From the NCBI GenBank assembly GCA_017853785.1, contig JAFMIX010000026.1, positions 1 to 14,203 on the forward strand: a stretch of DNA of 14,203 nt. The letters are read 5' to 3'. This DNA comes from Verrucomicrobiales bacterium. GTDB lineage: Bacteria > Verrucomicrobiota > Verrucomicrobiia > Limisphaerales > JAFMIX01. The notes beneath the pieces were generated by a model that saw only the letters and a list, made by a program, of their open reading frames with translations, was not told the origin of the DNA and searched no databases. This document shows positions 7,169-13,712 of this stretch, piece after piece (positions within the stretch are counted from its first letter, which is position 1; the number at the start of each line of letters is the position of its first letter). The translations under genes and the position numbers were made by a program.

Positions 7169-7522
7169 TTACTGTGGCTGCCGACTGCGACGCCGGCGGC
7201 GGCGGCGTTGACGGAAGGTGCGGGTGGCGACGAGCGGGGTGTCGTTGGGTTGGTTGCGGCTGGCGCGCGCGGGCCAGGCCGAGCGGTGCAACTGCGGCCC
7301 CTTGCTCCGGCGGATACGGCGCAGCCACACCACCGCTATGACGGCCAAGCCGACGACTAGCGCCACGATGACCACGGGCAGCAGGGTATTGTGCAAGTCG
7401 GTGGTTAAGACGCGGAGCGTATCCTCAAAGAACGACTCTAAGTTGGGCCCGAGTCCGGTGGTCTGCGCTTGCGTCGCAGGCGGAAGCCCAGGGAGACCAA
7501 TAAAGTGCGCAAGCCGGCTCAC
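7169..7522 (-). CDS. Small single-span membrane protein, Arg-rich tail, unknown function
   Basis: 117 residues from a GTG start; I do not recognise a family. Residues 1-46 are mildly polar, with a possible amphipathic part (SFFEDTLRVLTTDLHNT). A clear membrane span follows at about 47-67 (LLPVVIVALVVGLAVIAVVWL) and then RRIRRSK, which by the positive-inside rule puts the C-terminus in the cytoplasm. The tail ends in eight consecutive Arg (RQRRRRRRRRSRQPQ). Its GTG overlaps the TGA of the response regulator (GTGA), and the synthase starts 8 bases after its stop, so it is positioned as a true operon member. Without it there would be a 350-base gap inside a tight cluster. There is no ATG in the frame. 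It could be an accessory to the kinase or to the membrane enzyme; this is only inference. Confidence 0.6.
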   Translation of the reverse strand: MSRLAHFIGLPGLPPATQAQTTGLGPNLESFFEDTLRVLTTDLHNTLLPVVIVALVVGLAVIAVVWLRRIRRSKGPQLHRSAWPARASRNQPNDTPLVATRTFRQRRRRRRRSRQPQ

Positions 7523-8949
7523 GGTTCTTTCTTCTCGGCGGCAGCCGGCTCGGTTTCGCCGTCATCGTCAAGGTTGATGTTGAGGCGCTGCATCCGGTAA
7601 CGCAGGGCGTGGCGGCTGATCTTGAGGTGGTCGGCAGTCTTGGTGAGGTTGTAGCGGTGCTGCTCGAGCGTGGCGTTGATGAGGTCGCGCTCGAAGGTGG
7701 CGACAAGTTCATCAAGCGATTCCGCGCCGGGGCTTTGCGGGACGGCGGCCCCGCTCTTCCGCAGGCGGGTTTCAAATTGGAAGTCCGGCAGGCTGCCGGG
7801 CTGGATGGCGGCGGTGGTCTCGAGGATGAGCGCGCGCTCGATGACGTTGCGGAGTTCACGGACGTTACCGGGCCAGTTGTGCGCGAGCAATTTCTGGCGG
7901 GCGGCAGGGGCGATGGTTTTGACGTTCTGCCTCATGCTTGGCGCGAACGATCTCAAGAAATGGTCGGCAAGCAGAAGGACATCATCGCCGCGCTCGCGGA
8001 GCGGCGGCAGGCGGAACTGCACCACGTTGAGCCGGTGGTACAGGTCTTCGCGGAAATCGCCGGCGCGGATGGCTTCAATGATGTCGCGGTTGGTGGCGGC
8101 GATCAGGCGGACATCCACGCGCAATTCCTGCGTGCCGCCCACGCGGGTGAAGCTGCCGTCTTCGAGGAAGCGCAGGAGTTTCGCCTGGAGCGGCTTGCTC
8201 ATGTCGGCGATTTCATCGAGGAAGATGGTGCCACCGTTGGCTTCCTCGACGCGGCCAAGCTTCTGCTTGAGCGCGCCCGTGAACGCGCCTTTTTCATGCC
8301 CGAACAATTCACTTTCCAGCAGCATCTCAGGGATGGCGGCGCAGTTGATGCGGATGTAGCCGGCTTTGGCGCGCTGGCTCAAGGTGTGGAGCGCACCGGA
8401 GACAACTTCCTTGCCGGTGCCGCTTTCGCCGAGGACGAGGACGTTGGCATCGCTGGGGGCGACGGTGGCGATAAGCTGGCGGATTTCGCGTATTTTGGGC
8501 GACTCGCCGACGAGCTGTTCGAGGCGGGGGACCTCGGCGGTGTGGCGGCGGAGCGTGGCGTTCTCGCGGAGAAGGAGGTGGCGCTCGGCGCAGCGGGCGA
8601 TGGCGTGGAGGAGTTCCTCGGGCGCGAAGGGTTTGGCGAGATAATCAATGGCCCCGGCCTGGATGGCTTCCACGGCGAGCTTGGGTGTGGCGTAGGCGGT
8701 GATCATCAGCACGGGCAGGTCGGGCCATTGGGCGCGGGTCTTGCCGAGAAATTCGTAGCCGCTCATGCCGCCGAGGCGGGCGTCGGTGATGACGAGGAAA
8801 TAATCCTCCTGCCCGAGCAACGTCAGCGCCTGCTCGGCAGACTCGGCTTCGCGAACCAGATAACCTTCGTCGGCGAGGACGGTGCGCAGGGAGCGGCGCA
8901 TGTTTTTCTCGTCGTCCACGACGAGCACGGGAGGAAGGACTCGGTTCAT
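7519..8949 (-). CDS. Sigma-54-dependent NtrC-family response regulator
   Basis: 476 residues with the three standard parts. The receiver domain (about 7-120) has phosphoacceptor D56, acidic D12/D13, T84 and K106. The AAA+ sigma-54 interaction domain (about 145-375) has Walker A GESGTGKE (174-181), intact GAFTGA (221-226) that contacts sigma-54, and GGTIFLDE as Walker B. The C-terminal Fis-type helix-turn-helix is in NLTKTADHLKISRHALRYRM. It should activate sigma-54 promoters after phosphorylation by the adjacent kinase. I placed the start at the ATG at 8949, 17 bases after the kinase stop; a TTG at 8970 would give a 4-base overlap and seven more residues. I saw no clear GG-N10-GC sigma-54 promoter in the nearby gaps, so its targets are unknown. 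The specific orthologue (AtoC, ZraR and similar) cannot be assigned. Confidence 0.95.
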   Translation of the reverse strand: MNRVLPPVLVVDDEKNMRRSLRTVLADEGYLVREAESAEQALTLLGQEDYFLVITDARLGGMSGYEFLGKTRAQWPDLPVLMITAYATPKLAVEAIQAGAIDYLAKPFAPEELLHAIARCAERHLLLRENATLRRHTAEVPRLEQLVGESPKIREIRQLIATVAPSDANVLVLGESGTGKEVVSGALHTLSQRAKAGYIRINCAAIPEMLLESELFGHEKGAFTGALKQKLGRVEEANGGTIFLDEIADMSKPLQAKLLRFLEDGSFTRVGGTQELRVDVRLIAATNRDIIEAIRAGDFREDLYHRLNVVQFRLPPLRERGDDVLLLADHFLRSFAPSMRQNVKTIAPAARQKLLAHNWPGNVRELRNVIERALILETTAAIQPGSLPDFQFETRLRKSGAAVPQSPGAESLDELVATFERDLINATLEQHRYNLTKTADHLKISRHALRYRMQRLNINLDDDGETEPAAAEKKEP

Positions 8950-8966
8950 GGTTTGGCTGGGCACAC

Positions 8967-10466
8967 TCAAAGGTCTTCGGGCAGGAGGCCCAAGGTTTTC
9001 GCGGGAAATACTAGGACGAAGCGGCAGCCTTTTCCAAGCTCCGATTCCATGCGCACGGTGCCGCCGTAGAGCTCGACGTTGTGTTTGACGATGGCGAGGC
9101 CGAGGCCGGTGCCTTTTTCCTTGGTGGTGTAGTAGGCCTCGAAAATGCGCTCGGTCTGTTCGGCGGGCACGCCGGGGCCGTCGTCCGCGATGACGATCTT
9201 GATGGCACGGTCAGGCGTGGTGCTGACAGCGATATGGATGTGGCCGAGACCGGGCAAGGCCTCGCGGGCGTTCTGCAGCAGGTTGACGAGCACGGCGGCG
9301 AGATGGCCGCGCTGCATGAGCAGCGGCGGGAGGTTCGGGGCGAAGTCGCAGTCAATCTTCACCTCGTAGCCGATTGCGGGCGGAAAGACCTCGGCGATGG
9401 CGCGCTGGACTTCCTCGGTGACGCTCAATTTTTCCACGCGGCCCTCGGTGAGACGCGCGTAGCCCATGAGCTGCGTGATGATGCGGTCGCTGCGCTCGAC
9501 TTCCTCCTGGATGATCTCGAGCTGCTGGGTAACATCCGTCTTGCCGGCGGCGAGGGCGCGGCGGAGGGAGAAGGTGGCGTTGTTGATGATGGCGAGGGGG
9601 TTCTTGATCTGATGCGCGATCTCGGCGGCGAGGCGACCGGCGGCGCGGAGCTGGCCTTGGCGGACGGCGAACTCGCGCGCCTCCTCCTCGACCTGCCGTT
9701 GGCGGGCCGCAAGCGCCTGTGCACCGTAGCAACACGCGGTCAGCAACCACAGCACGATGAGGCGGAGCAGGTAGCGCTCGGAGGAGACGTCCATGTTGAA
9801 CTGGGGTCCGGGCGGCGGGTAGGTGATCTTACGTTTGGGATTGTTGGGTGTGGTGGTTTCGGGCGGAAGTTCCAGCGGCGCGGGGGAAATGATTGCTGAT
9901 TCCTGCGTACTCGGGTTCATCACCATGGCGATGCGGCCATTCATGATCAGGTCAGCGTTCCAGATGCCCGCGGCCATGTAGTAGGCGCTCAAGGAAAGAC
10001 TCAAGATGAGTTGCGACGCACCGAGCGGCAGGCACAAGGCGTTGATGATGATCAGCGCGGGGAACGCCCAGAACAACGTGCTCTCGAAGCCGCCAAGGAT
10101 CGCGACCATCGCCGCCAGATAAATGCCGTCCACCACGCCGGTCAGGACGACCACGCCGGTGACCCAGCGCAACGGAAACCGCCGCACCAGCAGCAACGCC
10201 GCCGCGACCGCGCCGGTGAAGATTACGTAACCGAGCGTCAACCGCTGGAGCGCGTGCACTGCTGGCGCTTTGGCGGCCATATTCTCCAGCTTCCAATCCG
10301 ATAAAAACAGGTAGTAGGCGACCGCCGCGAGGATCACCAGCTTGGCGGGCAATGCGATATTGCGCTGGATTTTAAGGATGCGGGTGGCGTGCAGGGTCGG
10401 CTCGGGACGCGGAGTCTCCCAGAGTTTGCGAAACTCCTTCAGCCAGGGCCACCGGGTTCCAGTCAT
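8967..10466 (-). CDS. Membrane sensor histidine kinase (NtrB-like)
   Basis: 499 residues. Five or six N-terminal spans (about 38-57, 79-95, 101-124, 130-168 as one or two, 233-255) have a Pro-rich loop at about 171-232 (TTTPNNPKRKITYPPPGP). A short coiled linker (about 255-275) follows. The kinase core has H-box AEIAHQIKNPLAII (H285), N-box LVNLLQNAREAL (N399), G1 DDGPG (428-432) and G2 GTGLGL (452-457). All catalytic motifs are present. I recognise no PAS, GAF or Cache domain, so the sensor appears to be the membrane part itself; the stimulus is unknown. It is the obvious partner of the response regulator that follows at once. The start is the ATG at 10466, without a Shine-Dalgarno sequence but with the AT-rich leader TTTTGATTT. 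It lies 40 bases after coaC. Confidence 0.94.
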   Translation of the reverse strand: MTGTRWPWLKEFRKLWETPRPEPTLHATRILKIQRNIALPAKLVILAAVAYYLFLSDWKLENMAAKAPAVHALQRLTLGYVIFTGAVAAALLLVRRFPLRWVTGVVVLTGVVDGIYLAAMVAILGGFESTLFWAFPALIIINALCLPLGASQLILSLSLSAYYMAAGIWNADLIMNGRIAMVMNPSTQESAIISPAPLELPPETTTPNNPKRKITYPPPGPQFNMDVSSERYLLRLIVLWLLTACCYGAQALAARQRQVEEEAREFAVRQGQLRAAGRLAAEIAHQIKNPLAIINNATFSLRRALAAGKTDVTQQLEIIQEEVERSDRIITQLMGYARLTEGRVEKLSVTEEVQRAIAEVFPPAIGYEVKIDCDFAPNLPPLLMQRGHLAAVLVNLLQNAREALPGLGHIHIAVSTTPDRAIKIVIADDGPGVPAEQTERIFEAYYTTKEKGTGLGLAIVKHNVELYGGTVRMESELGKGCRFVLVFPAKTLGLLPEDL

Positions 10467-10471
10467 AAATC

Positions 10472-10488
10472 AAAACCGCCGTCGCGGC
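10472..10488 (-). terminator. Weak hairpin with T tract between coaC and the kinase gene
   Basis: On the - strand GCCG-CGA-CGGC is followed by GGTTTTG, six bases before the kinase ATG. If real, it would separate the coaC transcript from the two-component cluster. The stem is only 4 bp and the T run four bases, so this is marginal. Confidence 0.22.
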
Positions 10489-10506
10489 TGCCGCCAACAA
10501 CGGAAT

Positions 10507-11052
10507 TCAAACCAGCAATGCCGCCGCACGCGCCGCGATCTGTTCCACGGGCCACAGCCGCCCGATGCCTTCGTAGCCGCACGAGAGCAGGCCCTTTTCC
10601 GGGCCGATGAATTCCGCGCCGCGCGATTTCAGCACGGCCACATTCGCCTGCGTGGCGGGGTGCTCCCACATCTTGCCGTTCATCGCGGGCGCGATGAGCA
10701 GTTTCGCCTGGGCATTTAACGCCAGCGCGATGCAGGAAAGCGCGTCGTCGGCGAGGCCCTGGGCGAGTTTGGCGATGACGTTGGCTGTGGCGGGCGCGAT
10801 GAGCAGCAAGGCGGCTTCATCGGCGAGTTTGATGTGCGTGGGCTGCCAGCCTTGCTCGCTGTCGTAAAGACCGGTGACGACGGGATTGCGTGAGAGCGTC
10901 TGGAACGGCACGGGCGTGATGAACTTCTGCGCGTCCGACGTCATCACGACGTGGACCGCGAAACCTTGCTTGGTCAGCAGGCTGGCCAGATCGGCCGCCT
11001 TGTGTGCGGCGATGGAGCCGGTGACGCCCAAAACAATGTTTTTTGCACTCAT
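10507..11052 (-). CDS. coaC: Phosphopantothenoylcysteine decarboxylase (CoaC domain only)
   Basis: 181 residues, FMN-dependent flavoprotein (HFCD family). It decarboxylates 4'-phosphopantothenoylcysteine to 4'-phosphopantetheine in coenzyme A synthesis, in the cytoplasm. Visible features are the N-terminal GVTGSIAAHKAADL flavin-binding segment, catalytic H73 (THIKLAD), the PAMN motif at 122-125 (N125) and LLSCGYEGIGR with C158, matching E. coli N125 and C158. Most bacteria have a bifunctional CoaBC of about 400 residues. Here the stop follows the decarboxylase domain directly, and the next gene is a histidine kinase, so the CoaB ligase must be encoded elsewhere. Other HFCD proteins (UbiX-type, lantibiotic decarboxylases) lack this motif set. 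The gene lies 44 bases after gmk; ATG start at 11052 without a Shine-Dalgarno sequence. Confidence 0.92.
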   Translation of the reverse strand: MSAKNIVLGVTGSIAAHKAADLASLLTKQGFAVHVVMTSDAQKFITPVPFQTLSRNPVVTGLYDSEQGWQPTHIKLADEAALLLIAPATANVIAKLAQGLADDALSCIALALNAQAKLLIAPAMNGKMWEHPATQANVAVLKSRGAEFIGPEKGLLSCGYEGIGRLWPVEQIAARAAALLV

Positions 11053-11074
11053 GACTGGATTCTAAATCCGAAAC

Positions 11075-11095
11075 CGCCAATCGCCAATCGCCAAT
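11075..11095. repeat. Three tandem copies of a 7-bp unit between gmk and coaC
   Basis: CGCCAAT is repeated three times without mismatch (11075-11081, 11082-11088, 11089-11095), or ATTGGCG on the gene strand. It ends one base from the gmk stop codon and fills about half of the 44-base gmk-coaC gap. There is no hairpin. It could be a slippage-prone microsatellite or the edge of a dispersed repeat. Confidence 0.85.
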
Positions 11096-11096
11096 C

Positions 11097-11786
11097 TTAA
11101 AACTCCGGTGCCGCCGCGCGGAGCGACCGCAGTTTTTCCGATTCGATGATCGCCTGCGTCCGGCGCAAATCCTCCGCCACGCTCCGGCTGATGAGGAGAT
11201 AATCGAAATGCTTCCACTGTGCGACCTCCTGCCGGGCCGTCGCCAATCGCTTCTGGATGACCGCCGGCGCATCCGCGCCGCGGCGCTTCAGCCGCGCTTC
11301 CAGGATCGCCGGCGACTGCGGCGTGAGAAAAATGGAGACCAACGAGCGCTTCAACTCCGGCTCGGCGGCCGCGCAAGCGCGGATGGCCGCCGCGCCCTGC
11401 ACATCGATGTTCAACAACACATCGCGGCCCAACCGCAGCTTGCCGAGCACCTCGGACTTCAGCGTGCCGTAGCTGTTGCCATAGACCGTGGCATGCTCGA
11501 GAAAATGTCCCGCCTGCACGCGCTTCAGAAACGAAGTCGCATCGAGAAAATAATAATCCACGCCTTCCACCTCCCCGGCGCGCGGCGCGCGCGTGGTGCA
11601 GGTCACGGCGCGGGTGATCTGCTCGGGCGCGGCGGCGAGCAACTCGCGGCACAACGTCGTCTTCCCGCCGCCGGAGGGCGCGGAGATGACGATGAGCAGC
11701 GGCGGCGGGCCCGCGGCGGGCGGTTCCGGCGCGGGCTGCGGGCCACGGACGGGTTGCGAGTGGTTGGCTTTGGGGCTTTTCATCAT
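11097..11786 (-). CDS. gmk: Guanylate kinase
   Basis: 229 residues. It phosphorylates GMP to GDP with ATP in the cytoplasm and is essential for guanine nucleotide supply. P-loop SAPSGGGKTT (K42), GMP-binding TTRAPRAGE (64-72) with HATVYGNSYGT (98-108), IDVQGA (127-132), and a lid RLKRRGADAPAVIQKRL (165-181). It is about 20 residues longer than typical Gmk because of a Pro-rich N-terminal extension (residues 8-29, including PQPAPEPPAAGPPP) before the first strand. No Met lies between that extension and the P-loop, so the extension is probably translated. The start is the ATG at 11786, overlapping the yicC stop; a second ATG follows at once at 11783. The yicC-gmk-coaC order is the conserved one seen, for example, in Bacillus. 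Confidence 0.96.
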   Translation of the reverse strand: MMKSPKANHSQPVRGPQPAPEPPAAGPPPLLIVISAPSGGGKTTLCRELLAAAPEQITRAVTCTTRAPRAGEVEGVDYYFLDATSFLKRVQAGHFLEHATVYGNSYGTLKSEVLGKLRLGRDVLLNIDVQGAAAIRACAAAEPELKRSLVSIFLTPQSPAILEARLKRRGADAPAVIQKRLATARQEVAQWKHFDYLLISRSVAEDLRRTQAIIESEKLRSLRAAAPEF

Positions 11787-12664
11787 TCGACGTTCATGGC
11801 CTGTTCGCGGAATTTCTCCAGTTCGGCCTTGAGGGTGACGACTTCGCGGGAGATGACGGCGTCGTTCGCCTTGGAGCCGATGGTGTTAATCTCGCGGTTC
11901 ATCTCCTGCGCCAGAAAATCCAGCGTGCGCCCGACCGGTTCCGCGGTCTTCAGGCAGTCGGCGAACTGCTTGAAATGGCTTTGCAGCCGCGTCAGCTCCT
12001 CGGTGATGTCCGAGCGGTCGGCGAAATAAACAATCTCTTTGAGCAGCCGCTCGTCATCGGCGGCGGGCGCGGGCAGACCGGCAGCCTGGATGCGTTCGAT
12101 GAGCTGCTGGCGATACCGCGCCTGCGATTCCGGTGCTTGTTTCTGCACGCGCGCGACGGCGGCGCGCATGGCCTCGATGTGCGCGGTCAAGGCGGCGGCA
12201 AGATGCGCGCCCTCACGTTCGCGCATCTTCACCAGCGCGGCGAGCGCGGCCTTGAGCGCCTTGCTGACGGCCGGCCAGAAATTCTCCGCCCCGGCGAGGT
12301 CCTCGTCCGTCTGGAAAACTCCGGGGGCGCGGACGATGTGGTCCAGCGTGACGGGCCCGGCGAGCTTGAGTTGTTTGGCGAGCTTGGCGAGTTCGGCGGC
12401 GTAGGCCTTGGCGAGCGTGGCGTTGAGGTGCATCCGCGCGGCGGTCTTGCCGGCGCTGGAGTGGAGGGAGACGCGCGCAGTGAGACGGCCGCGGGCGATC
12501 TGGTGATTGATGGCGTCGCGGATCTGGGATTCCAGGCCCTCCAATTCGCGCGGGAGTGTAACCGCGATTTCCGCCTGCTTGCGGTTTACGGAACTCAGCT
12601 CGACGGTGACTTTGAATCCGTCCTGGACGCTCTCACCGCGACCGCAGCCCGTCATTGATTTCAT
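11783..12664 (-). CDS. yicC: YicC/YloC family endoribonuclease
   Basis: 293 residues, the normal family length. The N-terminal YicC domain starts MKSMTGCGRGE (family hallmark SMTGxGRG) and the C-terminal DUF1732 domain (about 205-293) has DITEELTRLQSH and GRTLDFLAQEMNREINTIGS. The family has been described as endoribonucleases; E. coli YicC affects the small RNA RyhB, and the substrate here is unknown. The start is the ATG at 12664, since family similarity begins there; the longer open frame runs into hprK. Its stop overlaps the gmk start by 4 bases, so the two are probably translated together. The 88-base gap upstream of yicC holds a GC-rich hairpin and a possible -10 (CATACT, about 12 bases before the ATG) but no convincing -35. 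Confidence 0.94.
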   Translation of the reverse strand: MKSMTGCGRGESVQDGFKVTVELSSVNRKQAEIAVTLPRELEGLESQIRDAINHQIARGRLTARVSLHSSAGKTAARMHLNATLAKAYAAELAKLAKQLKLAGPVTLDHIVRAPGVFQTDEDLAGAENFWPAVSKALKAALAALVKMREREGAHLAAALTAHIEAMRAAVARVQKQAPESQARYRQQLIERIQAAGLPAPAADDERLLKEIVYFADRSDITEELTRLQSHFKQFADCLKTAEPVGRTLDFLAQEMNREINTIGSKANDAVISREVVTLKAELEKFREQAMNVE

Positions 12665-12721
12665 GGGCGTTGAGTATGCGGCAAAGCGGCGGAGCGGGCG
12701 AACAAATTTTCTGGTGCGGAG

Positions 12722-12752
12722 CCCGGCGGGATGGCGGCGGGTCGCCACCGGG
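12722..12752 (-). terminator. GC-rich hairpin right after hprK
   Basis: CCCGG (12722-12726) pairs with CCGGG (12748-12752), enclosing TGGCG/CGCCA (12732-12736 and 12743-12747) around a 6-base loop, with five unpaired bases on one side. It begins at the hprK stop codon. There is no T tract after it on the - strand, so intrinsic termination is uncertain; it may define the 3' end of the lptB-hprK transcript. Confidence 0.3.
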
Positions 12753-13706
12753 TCACAACTTGGAAGGCGGGGACATCTGGGCGATGAGGCGGTCGTTGAA
12801 TTCCTGCGCGGCGTTGTAGCCGGAAAGTTTGAGCTTGGTCTGGAAGGCGGCGACTTCGATGAGCCGGGCGAGATCGCGGCCGGGGCGGACAGGGATGGTG
12901 ATGTGCGGCACTTCACAGCCGAGGATCTTAACGAACTCCTGCTCGATGCCCACGCGCTCGACTTCGCCGGCTTCGTTCCAGGCTTTGAGAGTGACGACGA
13001 GGTCCACGCGCTTTTTGTGGCGGATGCTTTTTACGCCGAACATGGCAGCGACGTTCACGATGCCGATGCCGCGCACTTCCATGTGGTTGCGGGTGAGTTC
13101 GGAGCTGGTGCCGATGACATCGTGGCCGTCGACAAGCGTGACCTTGGTGGCGTCGTCAGCGACGAGGCTGTAGCCGCGCTCGATGAGGGCGAGGACGGAT
13201 TCGCTTTTGCCGATGCCACTTTCGCCCTTGATGATGACGCCGATGCCGAGGATGTCCACCATGCTGCCGATCTCGGTGCCCTGCGGGGCGAACATCATCT
13301 CCAGAGCGAGCGTCGCGTGGTTGATGAAGCGCATGGTGATGAGCGGGGTCTGGAACACGGGCAGGTCCACGCGCTCGGCTTCCTGGAGCAAAAGGCGGTC
13401 GGGTTTGAGGTCGCGGCTGAAGACGATGCAGGGGATTTTGTGGCCGAGAAACTGGCGGTAACGGGCGAGGCGTTCGGTGGGGGGAAGCGATTTCAGGTAA
13501 TGCGCCTCGGCTTTGCCGATGACCTGCACGCGTTTGTTGGCGAAGTAGCGGGAGAAGCCGGTGAGCACAAGCCCGGGGCGGTTGACGGTGGGTTCCCGGA
13601 TGATCCGCTTGAGGCCGCCGGCACCGGCGAGGAGTTTCAGGCCAAGTTCGGCGGCGTGGTCGGTGTAGAATTTCTCGACGGAGACAGTTTCGCGGTGGCT
13701 CGCCAT
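12753..13706 (-). CDS. hprK: HPr kinase/phosphorylase
   Basis: 317 residues, normal length. HprK phosphorylates a serine of the phosphocarrier HPr (or a paralogue) and can reverse this, linking carbon or energy state to regulation. The N-terminal domain spans about 1-135. The kinase domain has Walker A GESGIGKS (161-168, K167), LVADD (181-185), signature MEVRGIGIVNV (209-219), R251 and PVRPGR (272-277), the element linked with dephosphorylation. Aligned by eye to Bacillus HprK, the conserved catalytic His (H139, in VHGVLVD) is replaced by I146 (EIGSMVD). The rest of the active site is present, so phosphorylation may persist with altered chemistry. It starts at the ATG at 13706, 6 bases after lptB. 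Proteobacteria also keep hprK near lptB. No HPr gene is in the window. Confidence 0.95.
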   Translation of the reverse strand: MASHRETVSVEKFYTDHAAELGLKLLAGAGGLKRIIREPTVNRPGLVLTGFSRYFANKRVQVIGKAEAHYLKSLPPTERLARYRQFLGHKIPCIVFSRDLKPDRLLLQEAERVDLPVFQTPLITMRFINHATLALEMMFAPQGTEIGSMVDILGIGVIIKGESGIGKSESVLALIERGYSLVADDATKVTLVDGHDVIGTSSELTRNHMEVRGIGIVNVAAMFGVKSIRHKKRVDLVVTLKAWNEAGEVERVGIEQEFVKILGCEVPHITIPVRPGRDLARLIEVAAFQTKLKLSGYNAAQEFNDRLIAQMSPPSKL

Positions 13707-13712
13707 AGTAAA

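Noticed and set aside
7161..7328. N-terminal extension of the HpnD-like protein
   Set aside because: The extra residues are Pro/Arg-rich, overlap the preceding gene, and are not family-like; the ATG at 7160 fits the family start.
7609..9069. 486-codon + strand open frame opposite the response regulator
   Set aside because: The - strand encodes a complete receiver-AAA+-Fis protein with all motifs; the + frame has no recognisable domain.
10467..10506. Sigma-54 promoter upstream of the kinase gene (TTGGCGG... in the coaC-kinase gap)
   Set aside because: The GG and GC elements are not at the required 10-base spacing.
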